This document shows positions 1 to 8,904 of a DNA stretch of 64,000 bases, piece after piece. The DNA comes from Desulfobulbus sp. Its GTDB lineage: Bacteria > Desulfobacterota > Desulfobulbia > Desulfobulbales > Desulfobulbaceae. How positions within the stretch are numbered: position 1 is the first letter of the stretch; each line of letters starts with the position of its first letter. The notes under the pieces are model-generated. The model did no database searches, had not been told where the DNA came from, and saw only the letters and a program-made list of their open reading frames with translations. A program made the position numbers and the translations under genes. The stretch is from assembly GCA_028684915.1 (NCBI GenBank), contig JAQUEZ010000012.1, forward strand, positions 1-64,000, given 5' to 3'.

Positions 1-105
1 ATTCTCAGGGCCTGCCAGGAGTTCGGCTACACCCAGACACAAATCGCCGCCGCAACGGGCTTGCACAATTCAACGGTGAGCAAAATCATTCGGAAAATGG
101 AATAA
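1..105 (+). CDS. C-terminal tail of a RAYT/IS200-like (TnpA_REP) transposase, partial
   Basis: The first 34 codons are open in frame 1 and end at TAA (103-105). The peptide contains QEFGYTQTQIAAATGLHNST followed by VSKII, a helix-turn-helix of the kind found at the extreme C-terminus of REP-associated tyrosine transposases and related IS200-like proteins. The catalytic HUH domain would lie upstream of the window. It is followed closely by a tandem repeat and the SNF2 helicase gene, and two REP-like palindromes lie 4.3 kb further on, which fits a RAYT locus. The family assignment rests on one short helix-turn-helix, so another DNA-binding protein with such a tail cannot be excluded. Confidence 0.55.
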   Translation: MLRACQEFGYTQTQIAAATGLHNSTVSKIIRKME

Positions 106-121
106 TTCAAGATTCAAGATC

Positions 122-151
122 TGACCCTTACGCCCATGACCCTTACGCCCA
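122..151 (+). repeat. Two perfect tandem copies of a 15-bp unit before the helicase start
   Basis: The unit TGACCCTTACGCCCA occurs at 122-136 and again at 137-151, directly abutting the ATG of the SNF2 helicase at 152. It occupies the place of a ribosome-binding site, and no Shine-Dalgarno sequence is visible there. The TGA of the first unit (122-124) is in frame with the helicase and closes its reading frame upstream. Confidence 0.8.
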
Positions 152-3100
152 ATGTATAACTCCACCCCTCCCGATCAAATACCACCGTTTCTTCCGGTAG
201 CGGCAACCGTTTTACTGCACAATTGGTTTGACACCAACACGCTGGACAAGGGGATGGGCCTCCTCAGACAGGGCAAGTTATCGCATTTTTTTATCTACCG
301 AAACAGTGCGGCCTGTATCTGCAACGCGGGCACGCTCTCTATTGTTTTCAAACCAACCAGTCGGATTTCTGCGGGCTTTTCAGTACAGGAAGAGCATTGT
401 GAACTTTGTGCCCTTTCCGACACAAAAAAACGGTGTGCGCATATCGCGGCACTCTGCATTCTGAGCCTGCATAAAAACCACGATGCGGCCTATACCCCTC
501 TGCCACTCCTGTTCAAACAATCGCAGTGGGGAAAGACCTCTGATTTTCTCTACAACTGGCTCAGCAATGAAAAAGGCTCGACCCGATTCACCCCTGAAGA
601 AAACGTGGTCAGGCTGGAGAAAGAAACAAAAGAGGGCACCTTTAACGCTGTTATTTCCGCCAAAGGGACCACGGCAACAACTCTTCTCGATCCAATGGGA
701 AGCGACAGTATTCACACGCTTTATAACCGGATGCAACAACGCTGCATCACCAAGAATGAACAACTGCTGATAAAAGCCGGGATGACCAGCAAAGGCCTCC
801 TGCAGGAGGGGGCGATCTGGACCAGGCTCTGTGCGCTGGCCTATTGCTGCGTCGGTGACGCTGCCCCTGATATATCCTATTCTGCAGCCACAGGTTGTTT
901 TCAGTTTGAGATTGGTGATGACAATACCGACCTGCACATCTCCACTCCCCTCCCCCGAGCAAACACCTATGAACTGCTCAAGAATTTCGACAAACTGAAC
1001 GGTCAGTTCCGCCAGTTGCCGGATGGTCGGCCAGGCAGCAATGTATCGCTGACTGCGGAAGGCAATATCGTTGTCAGGCCCATTGTTCGTCTGGATGACG
1101 AGCGGGTCATGCGCTTATCAGATCTCCACAACCATAAATTCGGCAATCACTATTATCTGCACGGTGAAGGCTTTTTTCGAATTGGCCCCGCTGACAACGC
1201 AGCAAAAATTACTGCGGAAAAATGCACTCAAACGAGTCCCTCTCTCTTCACTTTTTTACGAAAAGACGAGGAGGTTATCCTCGAGCACAAGGACGTCGCG
1301 GACTTTCTTGAACGCAACAGCAAGCAGCTTCTGCATCCGGATAACCAAGTTGACCCGGAGGTGCTCGAGATTCGTTATATCCACATCCCCGACCGTCTGC
1401 TCATCTCCGAGCTGCGCGAAGAAGACGGCTGGATCGTGCTGGCCTGCCAATTCGGCATTGGAAAGGATGTCGTTTCCCTGCCGCAACTGATTCAACACAT
1501 ACAAACAAGGCAACCGCTCACCGTTGGCCTGACAACACTCGAGTTACACGAGGGACCGCTGGCCTGGCTATATCAACTCTTTACCAAGAACCGCAGCACC
1601 GTCGACGAGACGCATCACAAGACGATAGCGCTCACCCGGGGGGAGTTCGCTTGCCTGATTGGCGCAATCCCCGTTATTGAGCACCAGCACAACTCCCCCA
1701 AGCTCCAGCAAACCTTGGAGCGACTCACGGCCTCGGGGCAGCAAAACCAACTCAATACCGCTATTCGCTATCAAGACCATCTACGTGATTACCAGAAGGA
1801 AGGCCTCTCCTGGCTGTTTACCCTCTACGAGCTGGGTTTGGGCGGAATTCTTGCCGATGACATGGGGCTTGGCAAAACGCATCAGGCCCTGGCGTTGATC
1901 GAGACGATTGTCCGTGAAACAACGGGATCAACACCCATTCTTGTCGTCTGCCCGGCGTCGGTGCTGCTGCACTGGGCCGACAAAATCAACCGGTTTTATC
2001 CGGACCTTCAGTTTGCCCTTTATTACAGCCCCAACCGCAACCTGGACACAGCTCTTCAGCAGCGGATTATTCTCACGACCTATGCTGTTGCCCGCGGAGA
2101 TCAGGATGCACTGGAGCAGTGCTCCTTTGACCTCATCGTGTTCGATGAAATTCAGGCGCTCAAAAACCGCAACACCGCAACACATCAGGCATGCAAAGCC
2201 TTCCGTTCCCGGGTTGCCATAGGTTTATCGGGCACCCCGATAGAAAATTCGGTCGAAGATTTATTTGCCATCTTTAGCATTTGTCTTCCTGGGTTCTTTG
2301 GAACGTTCAAGACATTCCAACACACTTTTCTCACGCCCATTGAAAAATTCGGTTCAGTACGAAAAGAGGAACTCCTCAGCGAGAAAATTCAGCCCTTTCT
2401 TCTGCGCCGCTCACGGACCAAGGTGCTTGTCGAATTGCCGGAATTGATCGAGGATGACCGCAGCTGCGAATTAAGCGGCGATCAGCTCCTCCTGTACCGT
2501 GAGACCATTGCTGAGCAACAGCTCCTTCTCGACAACATTGCCGACCAGGAAGCGCGTGTCGATTACCTCCATGTCTTTGCCATGCTCACCCGCTTAAAGC
2601 AGATCTGCGACCATCCCTGCCTCGTTGAAAAATGCACTGACCCCAACCAATACAGCAGCGGCAAGTGGGATCTCTTCCTCGAATTGCTGGATGAATCTCT
2701 AGAAAACGGTCGCAAAGTGGTGGTTTTCAGCCAATACATTGGAATGCTGGACCTGATGGCACATCATCTCTCGGAAAATGATATCGGTTTCGCCACCCTG
2801 CGGGGCGATATGAATATTGCCAAACGCCAGGCAATGATTGACCAATTTGCAACAGATAGTCAGTGCATGGTCTTTCTCGCAAGCCTCCTGGCGGGAGGCA
2901 CCGGTATCGATCTCATAGCTGGAAACGTGGTCATCCACTATGACCGGTGGTGGAATCCAGCCAAAGAAAACCAGGCGACCGCCCGTGTCCACAGAATGGG
3001 ACAACAGGACGTGGTCCACCTGTTCCGTCTCAGCACTCAAAACACCTTGGAAGAAAAGATCGACAAAGTCCTCGCCAATAAGCAACAACTCAGCGACTCC

Positions 3101-3175
3101 ATTATCAAGGAAGACGATTTGGGAATGATAAAACAGCTGAGCAGAGAGCAGCTACTGGAGCTCTTCACCCTTTGA
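152..3175 (+). CDS. SNF2/SWI2-family helicase with SWIM zinc finger
   Basis: 1007-aa bacterial Snf2-like ATPase, presumably a DNA translocase or nucleoprotein remodeller. An N-terminal SWIM-type zinc finger is visible (C83-x2-C86-x8-C95-x-H97). The helicase core follows: Walker A in DDMGLGKT (about 569-576), Walker B DEIQ at 665-668, then LSGTPIEN, KQICDHPC, VVVFSQY, LAGGTGIDL and motif VI QATARVHRMGQ (941-951). Domain order and length match stand-alone bacterial SNF2 proteins without a restriction-modification partner. The start is the only ATG after the in-frame TGA at 122, but it has no Shine-Dalgarno sequence and follows a 15-bp tandem repeat; a later start such as Met35 is possible. No partner gene is adjacent. 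Confidence 0.9.
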   Translation: MYNSTPPDQIPPFLPVAATVLLHNWFDTNTLDKGMGLLRQGKLSHFFIYRNSAACICNAGTLSIVFKPTSRISAGFSVQEEHCELCALSDTKKRCAHIAALCILSLHKNHDAAYTPLPLLFKQSQWGKTSDFLYNWLSNEKGSTRFTPEENVVRLEKETKEGTFNAVISAKGTTATTLLDPMGSDSIHTLYNRMQQRCITKNEQLLIKAGMTSKGLLQEGAIWTRLCALAYCCVGDAAPDISYSAATGCFQFEIGDDNTDLHISTPLPRANTYELLKNFDKLNGQFRQLPDGRPGSNVSLTAEGNIVVRPIVRLDDERVMRLSDLHNHKFGNHYYLHGEGFFRIGPADNAAKITAEKCTQTSPSLFTFLRKDEEVILEHKDVADFLERNSKQLLHPDNQVDPEVLEIRYIHIPDRLLISELREEDGWIVLACQFGIGKDVVSLPQLIQHIQTRQPLTVGLTTLELHEGPLAWLYQLFTKNRSTVDETHHKTIALTRGEFACLIGAIPVIEHQHNSPKLQQTLERLTASGQQNQLNTAIRYQDHLRDYQKEGLSWLFTLYELGLGGILADDMGLGKTHQALALIETIVRETTGSTPILVVCPASVLLHWADKINRFYPDLQFALYYSPNRNLDTALQQRIILTTYAVARGDQDALEQCSFDLIVFDEIQALKNRNTATHQACKAFRSRVAIGLSGTPIENSVEDLFAIFSICLPGFFGTFKTFQHTFLTPIEKFGSVRKEELLSEKIQPFLLRRSRTKVLVELPELIEDDRSCELSGDQLLLYRETIAEQQLLLDNIADQEARVDYLHVFAMLTRLKQICDHPCLVEKCTDPNQYSSGKWDLFLELLDESLENGRKVVVFSQYIGMLDLMAHHLSENDIGFATLRGDMNIAKRQAMIDQFATDSQCMVFLASLLAGGTGIDLIAGNVVIHYDRWWNPAKENQATARVHRMGQQDVVHLFRLSTQNTLEEKIDKVLANKQQLSDSIIKEDDLGMIKQLSREQLLELFTL

Positions 3176-3421
3176 GGACAGAGAGTCAACCAGGACTAAT
3201 TGAATTTTCTCAAATAAATAATTTCAGGAAAACAGCAGATTAACCATTCCATCCCGGCAACCTTGAACCACCACAAAGGTTTTCCATCTTTCCATCCACG
3301 GAATCCTTTTGCTATATTGCCTTGGTTTCTCTAATGGCGTTGAATCGCCAGGCACCTCCAGAGCCTTTGCCCTGCGACGTGTTCACCTTCCTTTTTTCTC
3401 AAGATCCGACCAACCGCTACC

Positions 3422-4255
3422 ATGCAGCTCCGAACTCTCCTTGCCCAACATTTCCCCGACATCGATCCACTGCGCCTTCCCGGCGGTTTTGACCGGGTGG
3501 GCGATATTGCCATCATCGGGATCACTCCAGAGGTCATGCCCCATGCCTGCTCCATTGGTGCGTTGCTGCTTGCCCACAATTCCTCGCTCAGGGTCGTCGC
3601 CAGGCGGGCGGGTGAATATGAGGGAGAATATCGCACCCTACCGTTAGAAATTGTGGGCGGAGAGGAACGGCTGACCACAGTGCACCGGGAGAACGGGATT
3701 GTACTCCATCTTGATCTGGCCCGAGTGTATTACTCAGTGCGTTCGGCCAATGAACGAGCCCGTATCGCCGCTCAGGTCAAACCAGGAGAGCGGATCTGCG
3801 TACTCTGTTCGGGAGTTGGCCCTTTCCCCTTGATCATTGCCCGTCACAGCCAGGCAGCCGAGGTTATCGGTATTGAAAAAAACCCGGTGGCCCACGGCTA
3901 TGCTGTCCAAAACCTGCGCGCCAACCGCAAACTGCGTACGGTGAATTTTCTCGAGGGTGATGCCGCGGAGGTGCTCTTCGGGCTTGCATCCGCCTTTGAC
4001 CGAATCCTGATTGTGCTGCCCTATGGGGGCGAGGCCCTGCTTCCCGCTGCTTTGCAGGCCTTGCGCACCGGGGGGATACTCCATTTCTACGATATGCAGG
4101 CCAAGGGCTGCCACACCACCACTGTGACCAAGGTCGAGGCTGCGGCACAGGCATTGGATTTATACGCACAGCCCCTACAGGTGGCAACCTGCGGCAACTG
4201 CGGCCCGAGCCTGCACCGGGTCTGCCTGGACGCGGTGATCACTGCCACAATGTAA
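3422..4255 (+). CDS. Trm5-like class I SAM-dependent methyltransferase
   Basis: 277-aa protein resembling the archaeal/eukaryal Trm5 (tRNA m1G37) and Met_10 methyltransferase family. An N-terminal half with LPGGFDRVGDIAII and ARVYYSVRSANERARI, as in Trm5 D1/D2, precedes the Rossmann fold: motif I VLCSGVGPFP (127-136), motif II IEKNPVAHGYAVQN (151-164), and a motif IV-like ILIVLPYGG. Bacteria normally use TrmD for m1G37, so this may act on a different position or on another RNA; that is inference. It stands alone, 246 bp after the helicase, and is followed by about 670 bp without a gene. The ATG at 3422 has no obvious Shine-Dalgarno sequence but gives the expected N-terminus. Confidence 0.75.
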   Translation: MQLRTLLAQHFPDIDPLRLPGGFDRVGDIAIIGITPEVMPHACSIGALLLAHNSSLRVVARRAGEYEGEYRTLPLEIVGGEERLTTVHRENGIVLHLDLARVYYSVRSANERARIAAQVKPGERICVLCSGVGPFPLIIARHSQAAEVIGIEKNPVAHGYAVQNLRANRKLRTVNFLEGDAAEVLFGLASAFDRILIVLPYGGEALLPAALQALRTGGILHFYDMQAKGCHTTTVTKVEAAAQALDLYAQPLQVATCGNCGPSLHRVCLDAVITATM

Positions 4256-4404
4256 CCACATGCCCACTGTTTTCTTGGGCCTGCAATTAATTGCGGATCA
4301 AACCTGGCTGTGCTATGCTCGCCGCCTGTATCCAGCGCAGTCCGTGCGGTTTTAGATTGTTTTCCTCAGGGCACAAACGATGGTCTTGCAAAAAGTTGTT
4401 TATT

Positions 4405-4476
4405 GTCACATCGAGGAGTGGAGCGGCAATATAAGTCATCGTTCGCCCAGAAATTTCCCACTGTGGTCGAAATGAC
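4405..4476. repeat. REP-like imperfect palindrome, copy 1
   Basis: Begins GTCACATCGA and ends GGTCGAAATGAC, forming an imperfect inverted repeat of about 70 bp. It shares its right end with the second palindrome at 4627-4702. The GTCATnTCGA/TCGAAATGAC type of terminus is common in dispersed bacterial palindromic repeats. Confidence 0.5.
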
Positions 4477-4626
4477 AGTGATAGGACAGAACGCTGCTTC
4501 TGTTGGCCTTCAGCCGATTCTATATAAAGACGAATCCATCGATTTTCTAGAACAAGGAGATTCCTCTCATTCGTTCGGAATGATATCGATATTGTGTCCA
4601 TCAGGGGAACCCCCCCCCTTCACGGT

Positions 4627-4702
4627 GTCATCTCGAACGCATGTGAGAGATCTCTTTGGAGCTTTTACGCGTTTAGAGATTTCTCCCTCCGGTCGAAATG
4701 AC
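4627..4702. repeat. REP-like imperfect palindrome, copy 2
   Basis: Left arm GTCATCTCGAACGCATGTGA plus GAGATCTCT is mirrored by AGAGATTTCTCCC and GGTCGAAATGAC, with a short AT-rich centre. It is the better-preserved of two such palindromes in this gap and would form a long hairpin in DNA or RNA. Confidence 0.6.
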
Positions 4703-4796
4703 ATCCGGTTGGTGCGTTTTTATAATCATGCTGCCACGACCTTGAGGTCATCCCAAACATATCTAAGATTTCAGGATTTAACGAAATTCCCACAAT

Positions 4797-4815
4797 GATA
4801 GCTTCGTAAAAAAGC
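4797..4815 (+). repeat. Fragment of MITE-like element end
   Basis: GATAGCTTCGTAAAAAAGC matches the left terminus of the ~160-bp element family (compare GATGGCTTCGTAAAAAGTCC at 63297), with nothing of the interior retained. Confidence 0.45.
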
Positions 4816-4924
4816 AGTGAGCCACGCTTCGCAGAACCAGCAGGCGCCACAGATCGAAACGTCTTTCTCAGGCATTCCCCGGGAACGACTCACCTCACCA
4901 ATTCCAACACCTGGAGAACAACCG

Positions 4925-5497
4925 ATGGACACCACCGGTTATGTCAAAAAACAGTCCCTGTATTTGGCCATTCTCGCCGCGCTGATCCTCGGCTTTATCG
5001 CTGGTGTGGCCTATTCCGTCTACCGGGCTCCGGCTGGCGGTGCCCCGCAGGTTGCCGACCAGCAGCATGCCGCCGAAGTCATCGCCTCGCTCGAAAAAGC
5101 CACAAAACAAAATCCCAATGATGCCGCAACCTGGATCCAGCTCGGCCATGCCTACTTTGACAGCGGCCAGGCCCAAAATGCCATTGCCGTCTACACCAAG
5201 GCCCTGGAACTGCAACCCGGTGATGTCAACGTTATGACCGACCTGGGCGTAATGTACCACCAAGACAAGCAACACCAGAAGGCGATCGACCTTTTTGATC
5301 GGGTCCTTGCCATCAATCCCGAACACGAGCAGGCCAGGTTCAACAAGGGCGTGGTCTTGCTCACTGGTCTGGATGACCGTAAGGCAGCCATTGCCGAGTG
5401 GAAAATCTTGGTCAAATTCCATCCCATGGCCGCTACGCCCTCGGGTAAGATGGTGGGAGATCTGATCGATCAGTTGGAAAAGGCTGACGACAAATAA
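4925..5497 (+). CDS. Membrane-anchored tetratricopeptide-repeat protein
   Basis: 190-aa protein with one N-terminal transmembrane helix (about residues 9-31, SLYLAILAALILGFIAGVAY) and about three TPR units in the remainder (WIQLGHAYFDSGQAQNAIAV, VMTDLGVMYHQDKQHQKAID, ARFNKGVVLL). The TPR part would lie in the periplasm as a scaffold, resembling the TPR domains of cytochrome c biogenesis CcmH/CycH-like proteins, but no ccm gene is adjacent and the role is unknown. The ATG at 4925 is preferred because GGAG sits 8 nt upstream; an open frame continues to 4817 without family features. A GC-rich hairpin follows the stop codon. Confidence 0.8.
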   Translation: MDTTGYVKKQSLYLAILAALILGFIAGVAYSVYRAPAGGAPQVADQQHAAEVIASLEKATKQNPNDAATWIQLGHAYFDSGQAQNAIAVYTKALELQPGDVNVMTDLGVMYHQDKQHQKAIDLFDRVLAINPEHEQARFNKGVVLLTGLDDRKAAIAEWKILVKFHPMAATPSGKMVGDLIDQLEKADDK

Positions 5498-5508
5498 GCC
5501 GCACCTGT

Positions 5509-5530
5509 CGGGCCGCTCTCGGGCGGCCCG
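5509..5530 (+). terminator. GC-rich hairpin after the TPR gene
   Basis: CGGGCCGC (5509-5516) pairs perfectly with GCGGCCCG (5523-5530) around a 6-nt loop, 12 nt after the TPR stop codon. No T-tract follows, so termination efficiency is uncertain. Confidence 0.5.
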
Positions 5531-5580
5531 CAGCCATCAGAAGCATTCAGTAAAAAATATCACTTTCTCTGCTCAATCCA

Positions 5581-5626
5581 TGAAAAACGCTGCGACGTAG
5601 GAGGTCGAAGTTTTCACGACGTCATC
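5581..5626 (+). repeat. Right-end fragment of a MITE-like element
   Basis: Matches the right third of the ~160-bp element (GCTGCGACG, GTCGAAGTTTTCACGAC, GTCATC) but lacks the left part. It lies immediately before complete copy A, separated by AGCTTTT, which also follows copy A. Either copy A inserted beside an older copy or the end was tandemly duplicated. Confidence 0.7.
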
Positions 5627-5633
5627 AGCTTTT

Positions 5634-5793
5634 ATGGACTCGTAAAAAGTCCATCGCACGCTAAAAGATGGCTAAATAAAAACACAGATATACAAGGAGC
5701 AGTGTTTTTTTCGGCGCGAAGGCATACATCAGGTATGTTGAGTGTCGAGAAAAACGCTGCGACGCAGGAGATCGAAGTTTTTACGACGCCATC
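5634..5793 (+). mobile_element. MITE-like element, copy A
   Basis: A 160-bp member of the dispersed family. The left end ATGGACTCGTAAAAA and right end TTTTTACGACGCCATC are imperfect inverted repeats. Interior blocks shared with the other copies are AAGATGGCTA, ATACAAGGAG, GCGAAGGCATACAT, GGTATGTTGAG and GCTGCGACGCAGGAGATCGA. It is flanked by AGCTTTT on both sides (5627-5633 and 5794-5800), as expected for a target-site duplication. No transposase is encoded. Confidence 0.8.
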
Positions 5794-6007
5794 AGCTTTT
5801 ATTTTGCCGTATTTCCGACCGCCTAGTGCCGCAGCCCTTCCCTTCTTCAGCATCTCGCCCTTCAAGGCGCTCACCAGCCCGCTTCATCAAATCCACGTAA
5901 CCCACCGATAAAAATGGATTTATCAGAACAAACATAAACAACTAAACCGACACACCGATGATCGTTCACCGATCCATTGAATTGGGCATCCAGGGCCGGT
6001 TTCGCGC

Positions 6008-6036
6008 TTGACAGCCCACAGGCACCCCACTATATT
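6008..6036 (+). promoter_or_regulatory. Sigma70-type promoter of ilvBN
   Basis: TTGACA (6008-6013) and TATATT (6031-6036) are separated by exactly 17 nt. Transcription would start near 6043, leaving a leader of about 165 nt before the ilvB ATG. No Ile/Leu/Val-rich leader peptide or clear attenuator was seen in that leader. Confidence 0.7.
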
Positions 6037-6207
6037 CTTTACTCTTTTGTCAATGTTTTAAAGAACGCTGTCTGCATGGCAGGAAGAGCCGGTTGCATAC
6101 CGACCCCGAGGGGGATTTGGGGTTGGTTTGTGGACACAAATGCACATCTCTATCAAGCCGCACAAGCTACATCCCGCACGGACTTCAATTTCAGAGAAAG
6201 GACGATT

Positions 6208-7908
6208 ATGAGTAAAATGATTGGGACACAGGCCATCATCAAATGTCTGCAGGAAGAAGGCGTGGATCTCGTTTTCGGGTATCCCGGCGGCGCTGTCATC
6301 GAATTGTACGACGAGCTGTGTAAGAGCGCCATCCGCCATATCCTGGTTCGCCACGAACAGGGCGCCGTGCATGCTGCCGACGGGTATTCCCGGGTCAGCG
6401 GCAAGGTGGGCGTGGCCATTCTCACCTCTGGTCCCGGTGCGACCAACGGCGTCACCGCCATTGCCACCGCCTACTGCGACTCTATCCCTCTGGTCGTGCT
6501 CACCGGCCAGGTGCCCCGCGCCCTGATCGGCAACGATGCCTTCCAGGAAGTGGATATCGTCGGTATCACCCGTCCTTGCACCAAGCACAATTACCTGGTG
6601 AACGACCCCAACGAACTGGTGGATACCCTGCGCGAAGCCTTTTACCTCGCCGCCTCCGGTCGCCCTGGTCCGGTCCTGGTCGACCTGCCCAAGGACGTCA
6701 TGGCCTCCATGGTTCCTTATCCGGTAAAAAAAGAAGTGAAGATGCGCACCTACCAGCCGAACGTCAAGCCCCACAGCGGTCAGATCGAGAAGGCTTGCCG
6801 CTCTATGATCAAGGCCAAAAGGCCGGTGCTCTATGTCGGCGGCGGCGTCATTCTCTCCGACGGCAACGAAGAACTGACCAAACTGGCCCGGCGGCTCAAC
6901 ATCCCGGTGACCATGACCCTGATGGGGTTGGGCGGCTTCCCCGGCACCGATCCACTGTCGCTTGGCATGCTCGGCATGCACGGCAGCTACGCGGCCAATA
7001 TGTCGGTGGCCAAGAGCGACGTGTTGATCGCGGTAGGATCACGCTTTGATGACCGCGTCACCGGCCGGCTCGATGCCTTTGCCCCCAATGCCAAAATCAT
7101 CCATGTAGATATCGATCCAACCTCGATCTCCAAAAACGTCAAGGTGGATATCCCTATCGTTGCCGACTGCAAACAAGCCCTGGAAGCGATGAACTCCTGG
7201 CTGGACAATGCCTCCGAGTACAATGCCGACGAGGTCAGCGCCCAGCACCAACCCTGGGTAGAGGAAGTCAAAGGCTGGGATACCAAGCACCCGCTTTCCT
7301 ACACCGAAGAGGGCGAGATCATCAAGCCCCAGTACGTGATAGAAACCCTCAACCGGCTCACCAACGGCGATGCGGTCATTACCACTGAGGTCGGCCAGAA
7401 CCAGATGTGGACCGCGCAGTTTTACAAGTTCAACCACCCACGCCGTCTGCTGACCTCCGGTGGTCTGGGTACCATGGGTTACGGTCTACCGGCAGCCATT
7501 GGCGCCCAGATGGCCTATCCCGAGGCCATGGTTATCGATGTGGCCGGTGACGGTTCGATCCAGATGAACATCCAGGAGTTGGCCACGGCCCGCGAGTGCG
7601 GCGCCCAAGTTAAGGTTGCGATCCTCAACAACAACTACCTCGGCATGGTTCGCCAGTGGCAGGAACTGTTCTACAACCGCCATTACGCCTCAACCGTGAT
7701 GGAGGTCACCCCGGATTTCGTCGCCCTGGCCCAGGCTTACGGCGCGGTTGGTCTGCGGGCCAAGACCAAGTCCGAGGTTGAGCCGGTGATCAAGGAAGCC
7801 TTGGCCACCAAGAATGTGGTGATCATGGACTTTGCCATCAGTCGCGAAGAGGGCGTCTTCCCCATGGTCCCGGCAGGTAAGGCCACCACGGAGATGCTCC
7901 TGGTCTGA
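6208..7908 (+). CDS. ilvB: Acetolactate (acetohydroxyacid) synthase, catalytic large subunit
   Basis: Condenses two pyruvates to acetolactate, or pyruvate with 2-oxobutyrate, in the first common step of branched-chain amino acid synthesis; needs ThDP, Mg2+ and FAD. The 566-aa protein has the N-terminal ThDP-binding fold with FGYPGGAVIELYDEL and the catalytic glutamate in RHEQGAVHAADG (E50), the central FAD-binding domain, and a C-terminal pyrimidine/diphosphate domain with GDGSIQMNIQEL and NNNYLGMVRQW. ATG 6208 is chosen because GAAAGGA precedes it and the family begins here; the frame stays open to 5977 but passes through the promoter. It forms an operon with ilvN 75 bp downstream. Confidence 0.97.
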   Translation: MSKMIGTQAIIKCLQEEGVDLVFGYPGGAVIELYDELCKSAIRHILVRHEQGAVHAADGYSRVSGKVGVAILTSGPGATNGVTAIATAYCDSIPLVVLTGQVPRALIGNDAFQEVDIVGITRPCTKHNYLVNDPNELVDTLREAFYLAASGRPGPVLVDLPKDVMASMVPYPVKKEVKMRTYQPNVKPHSGQIEKACRSMIKAKRPVLYVGGGVILSDGNEELTKLARRLNIPVTMTLMGLGGFPGTDPLSLGMLGMHGSYAANMSVAKSDVLIAVGSRFDDRVTGRLDAFAPNAKIIHVDIDPTSISKNVKVDIPIVADCKQALEAMNSWLDNASEYNADEVSAQHQPWVEEVKGWDTKHPLSYTEEGEIIKPQYVIETLNRLTNGDAVITTEVGQNQMWTAQFYKFNHPRRLLTSGGLGTMGYGLPAAIGAQMAYPEAMVIDVAGDGSIQMNIQELATARECGAQVKVAILNNNYLGMVRQWQELFYNRHYASTVMEVTPDFVALAQAYGAVGLRAKTKSEVEPVIKEALATKNVVIMDFAISREEGVFPMVPAGKATTEMLLV

Positions 7909-7983
7909 GACCGGACTGGAACCAACTGCAACCGGCCCCCAGGCCGAATCGAATTGAGCTATTCGCCCAACAGGATACCAACC

Positions 7984-8466
7984 ATGAAACATACCCTGAC
8001 TGTATTACTGCGTAACCGACCCGGTGCCCTCTCCCGTGTCACCGGCCTCTTCAGCGGCCGCTGCTTCAATATCGAAAGTCTCTGCGTAGCGGAGACCTAC
8101 GACCCTGAGGTCTCCTGCCTGACCGTGGTCACCAGCGGCGAGGCCTCGATCATCGAGCAGGTCACCAAACAACTGCACAAGCTGATCGACGTCATCACGG
8201 TCAACGATGTCAGTGAAGGCGAGTTCGTTGAGCGGGAAATGGCCCTGATCCGGGTCAAAGCCGAGGCCTCCACCCGTGCTGAGGTGCTGCGCATCATCGA
8301 TATCTTCCGCGGCAAGGTGGTCGACGTCAGCCCCAACTCCTATGCGCTGGAAATTACCGGCTCCGAATCCAAGATCAAGGCGGTGATCGATATCCTCAGA
8401 CCACTGGGAATCAAGGAAATCGTGCGGACCGGCAAGATTGCCATGGTCCGGGCCCCGAAAAAATAA
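7984..8466 (+). CDS. ilvN: Acetolactate synthase, regulatory small subunit
   Basis: 160-aa partner of IlvB that stimulates activity and confers valine feedback inhibition. The N-terminal ACT domain is clear (HTLTVLLRNRPGALSRVTGL and RCFNIESLCV), followed by the C-terminal regulatory domain (EVLRIIDIFRGKVVDVSP, ALEITGSESKI). Length is typical of the roughly 160-aa IlvH-type subunit. The ATG at 7984 follows AGGAT with correct spacing. In deltaproteobacterial genomes as I remember them, ilvC usually follows ilvN; here a 440-bp gap and then psd follow instead. Confidence 0.96.
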   Translation: MKHTLTVLLRNRPGALSRVTGLFSGRCFNIESLCVAETYDPEVSCLTVVTSGEASIIEQVTKQLHKLIDVITVNDVSEGEFVEREMALIRVKAEASTRAEVLRIIDIFRGKVVDVSPNSYALEITGSESKIKAVIDILRPLGIKEIVRTGKIAMVRAPKK

Positions 8467-8904
8467 CGTAAGCGATCACGGGGCACCGGATCTGCGGTGT
8501 TATCGGCCTGTTTACGCACAGTTGTACGCTGCACAGGCCGATGCCTTGCACCTCCGGCACCCTGCATTCACTTACAGGCCCATTGATAAACGGTGCCTTT
8601 GGGGTTCCCCCGTGATCGGTTACAAAATAACAGGCCCCCTGAGTCATTGCTTTTTCTGCCGATTTCGTTGGTATGTTTCCTCTTTTACCGCAACCATATT
8701 CCCGTATGCCTGTGGTAGAATTGGACACTGCTCTTGATATTGCTTAAAAATTCAATGGCTCAACAGGCCTTTAAATGATGTCGCACCGAGCAGAGCCCCG
8801 GTCGAGAACATAGGGTCGGGGGGGAAAAACGCCGTAGCCGGGCCGAAAGACAAGCAAAATTGGATAATTTTTTTCCGCGACCCATAACCCCAAGCAGGAA
8901 TCCC
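8467..8904. other. Gene-free gap between ilvN and psd with one strong hairpin
   Basis: About 440 bp with no supported coding sequence. A perfect 10-bp stem, ATCGGCCTGT (8502-8511) with ACAGGCCGAT (8533-8542), encloses a 21-nt loop but has no following T-tract. No promoter for psd could be pinned down. This is the position where ilvC often lies in related bacteria, but no ilvC-like peptide was recognised here. Confidence 0.5.

Larger units (their letters stand above)
4256..4924. other. Gene-free stretch with REP-like palindromes
   Basis: About 670 bp with no convincing coding sequence; the open frame at 4310-4798 runs through inverted repeats and has no family features. It holds two related imperfect palindromes (4405-4476 and 4627-4702), each beginning GTCA and ending GGTCGAAATGAC, and a MITE-end fragment at 4797-4815. 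The promoter of the following TPR gene is not recognisable. Confidence 0.6.

Noticed and set aside
4310..4798. 162-aa plus-strand open frame before the TPR gene
   Set aside because: It runs through two inverted repeats, has no Shine-Dalgarno sequence or family features, and its composition is that of noncoding sequence.
5977..6207. 77-residue N-terminal extension of IlvB
   Set aside because: It spans a sigma70 promoter, and the internal ATG at 6208 has GAAAGGA upstream and the normal family N-terminus.
8502..8542. Hairpin after ilvN as a rho-independent terminator
   Set aside because: The 10-bp stem is perfect, but the loop is 21 nt and no T-tract follows; kept only as a structural note.
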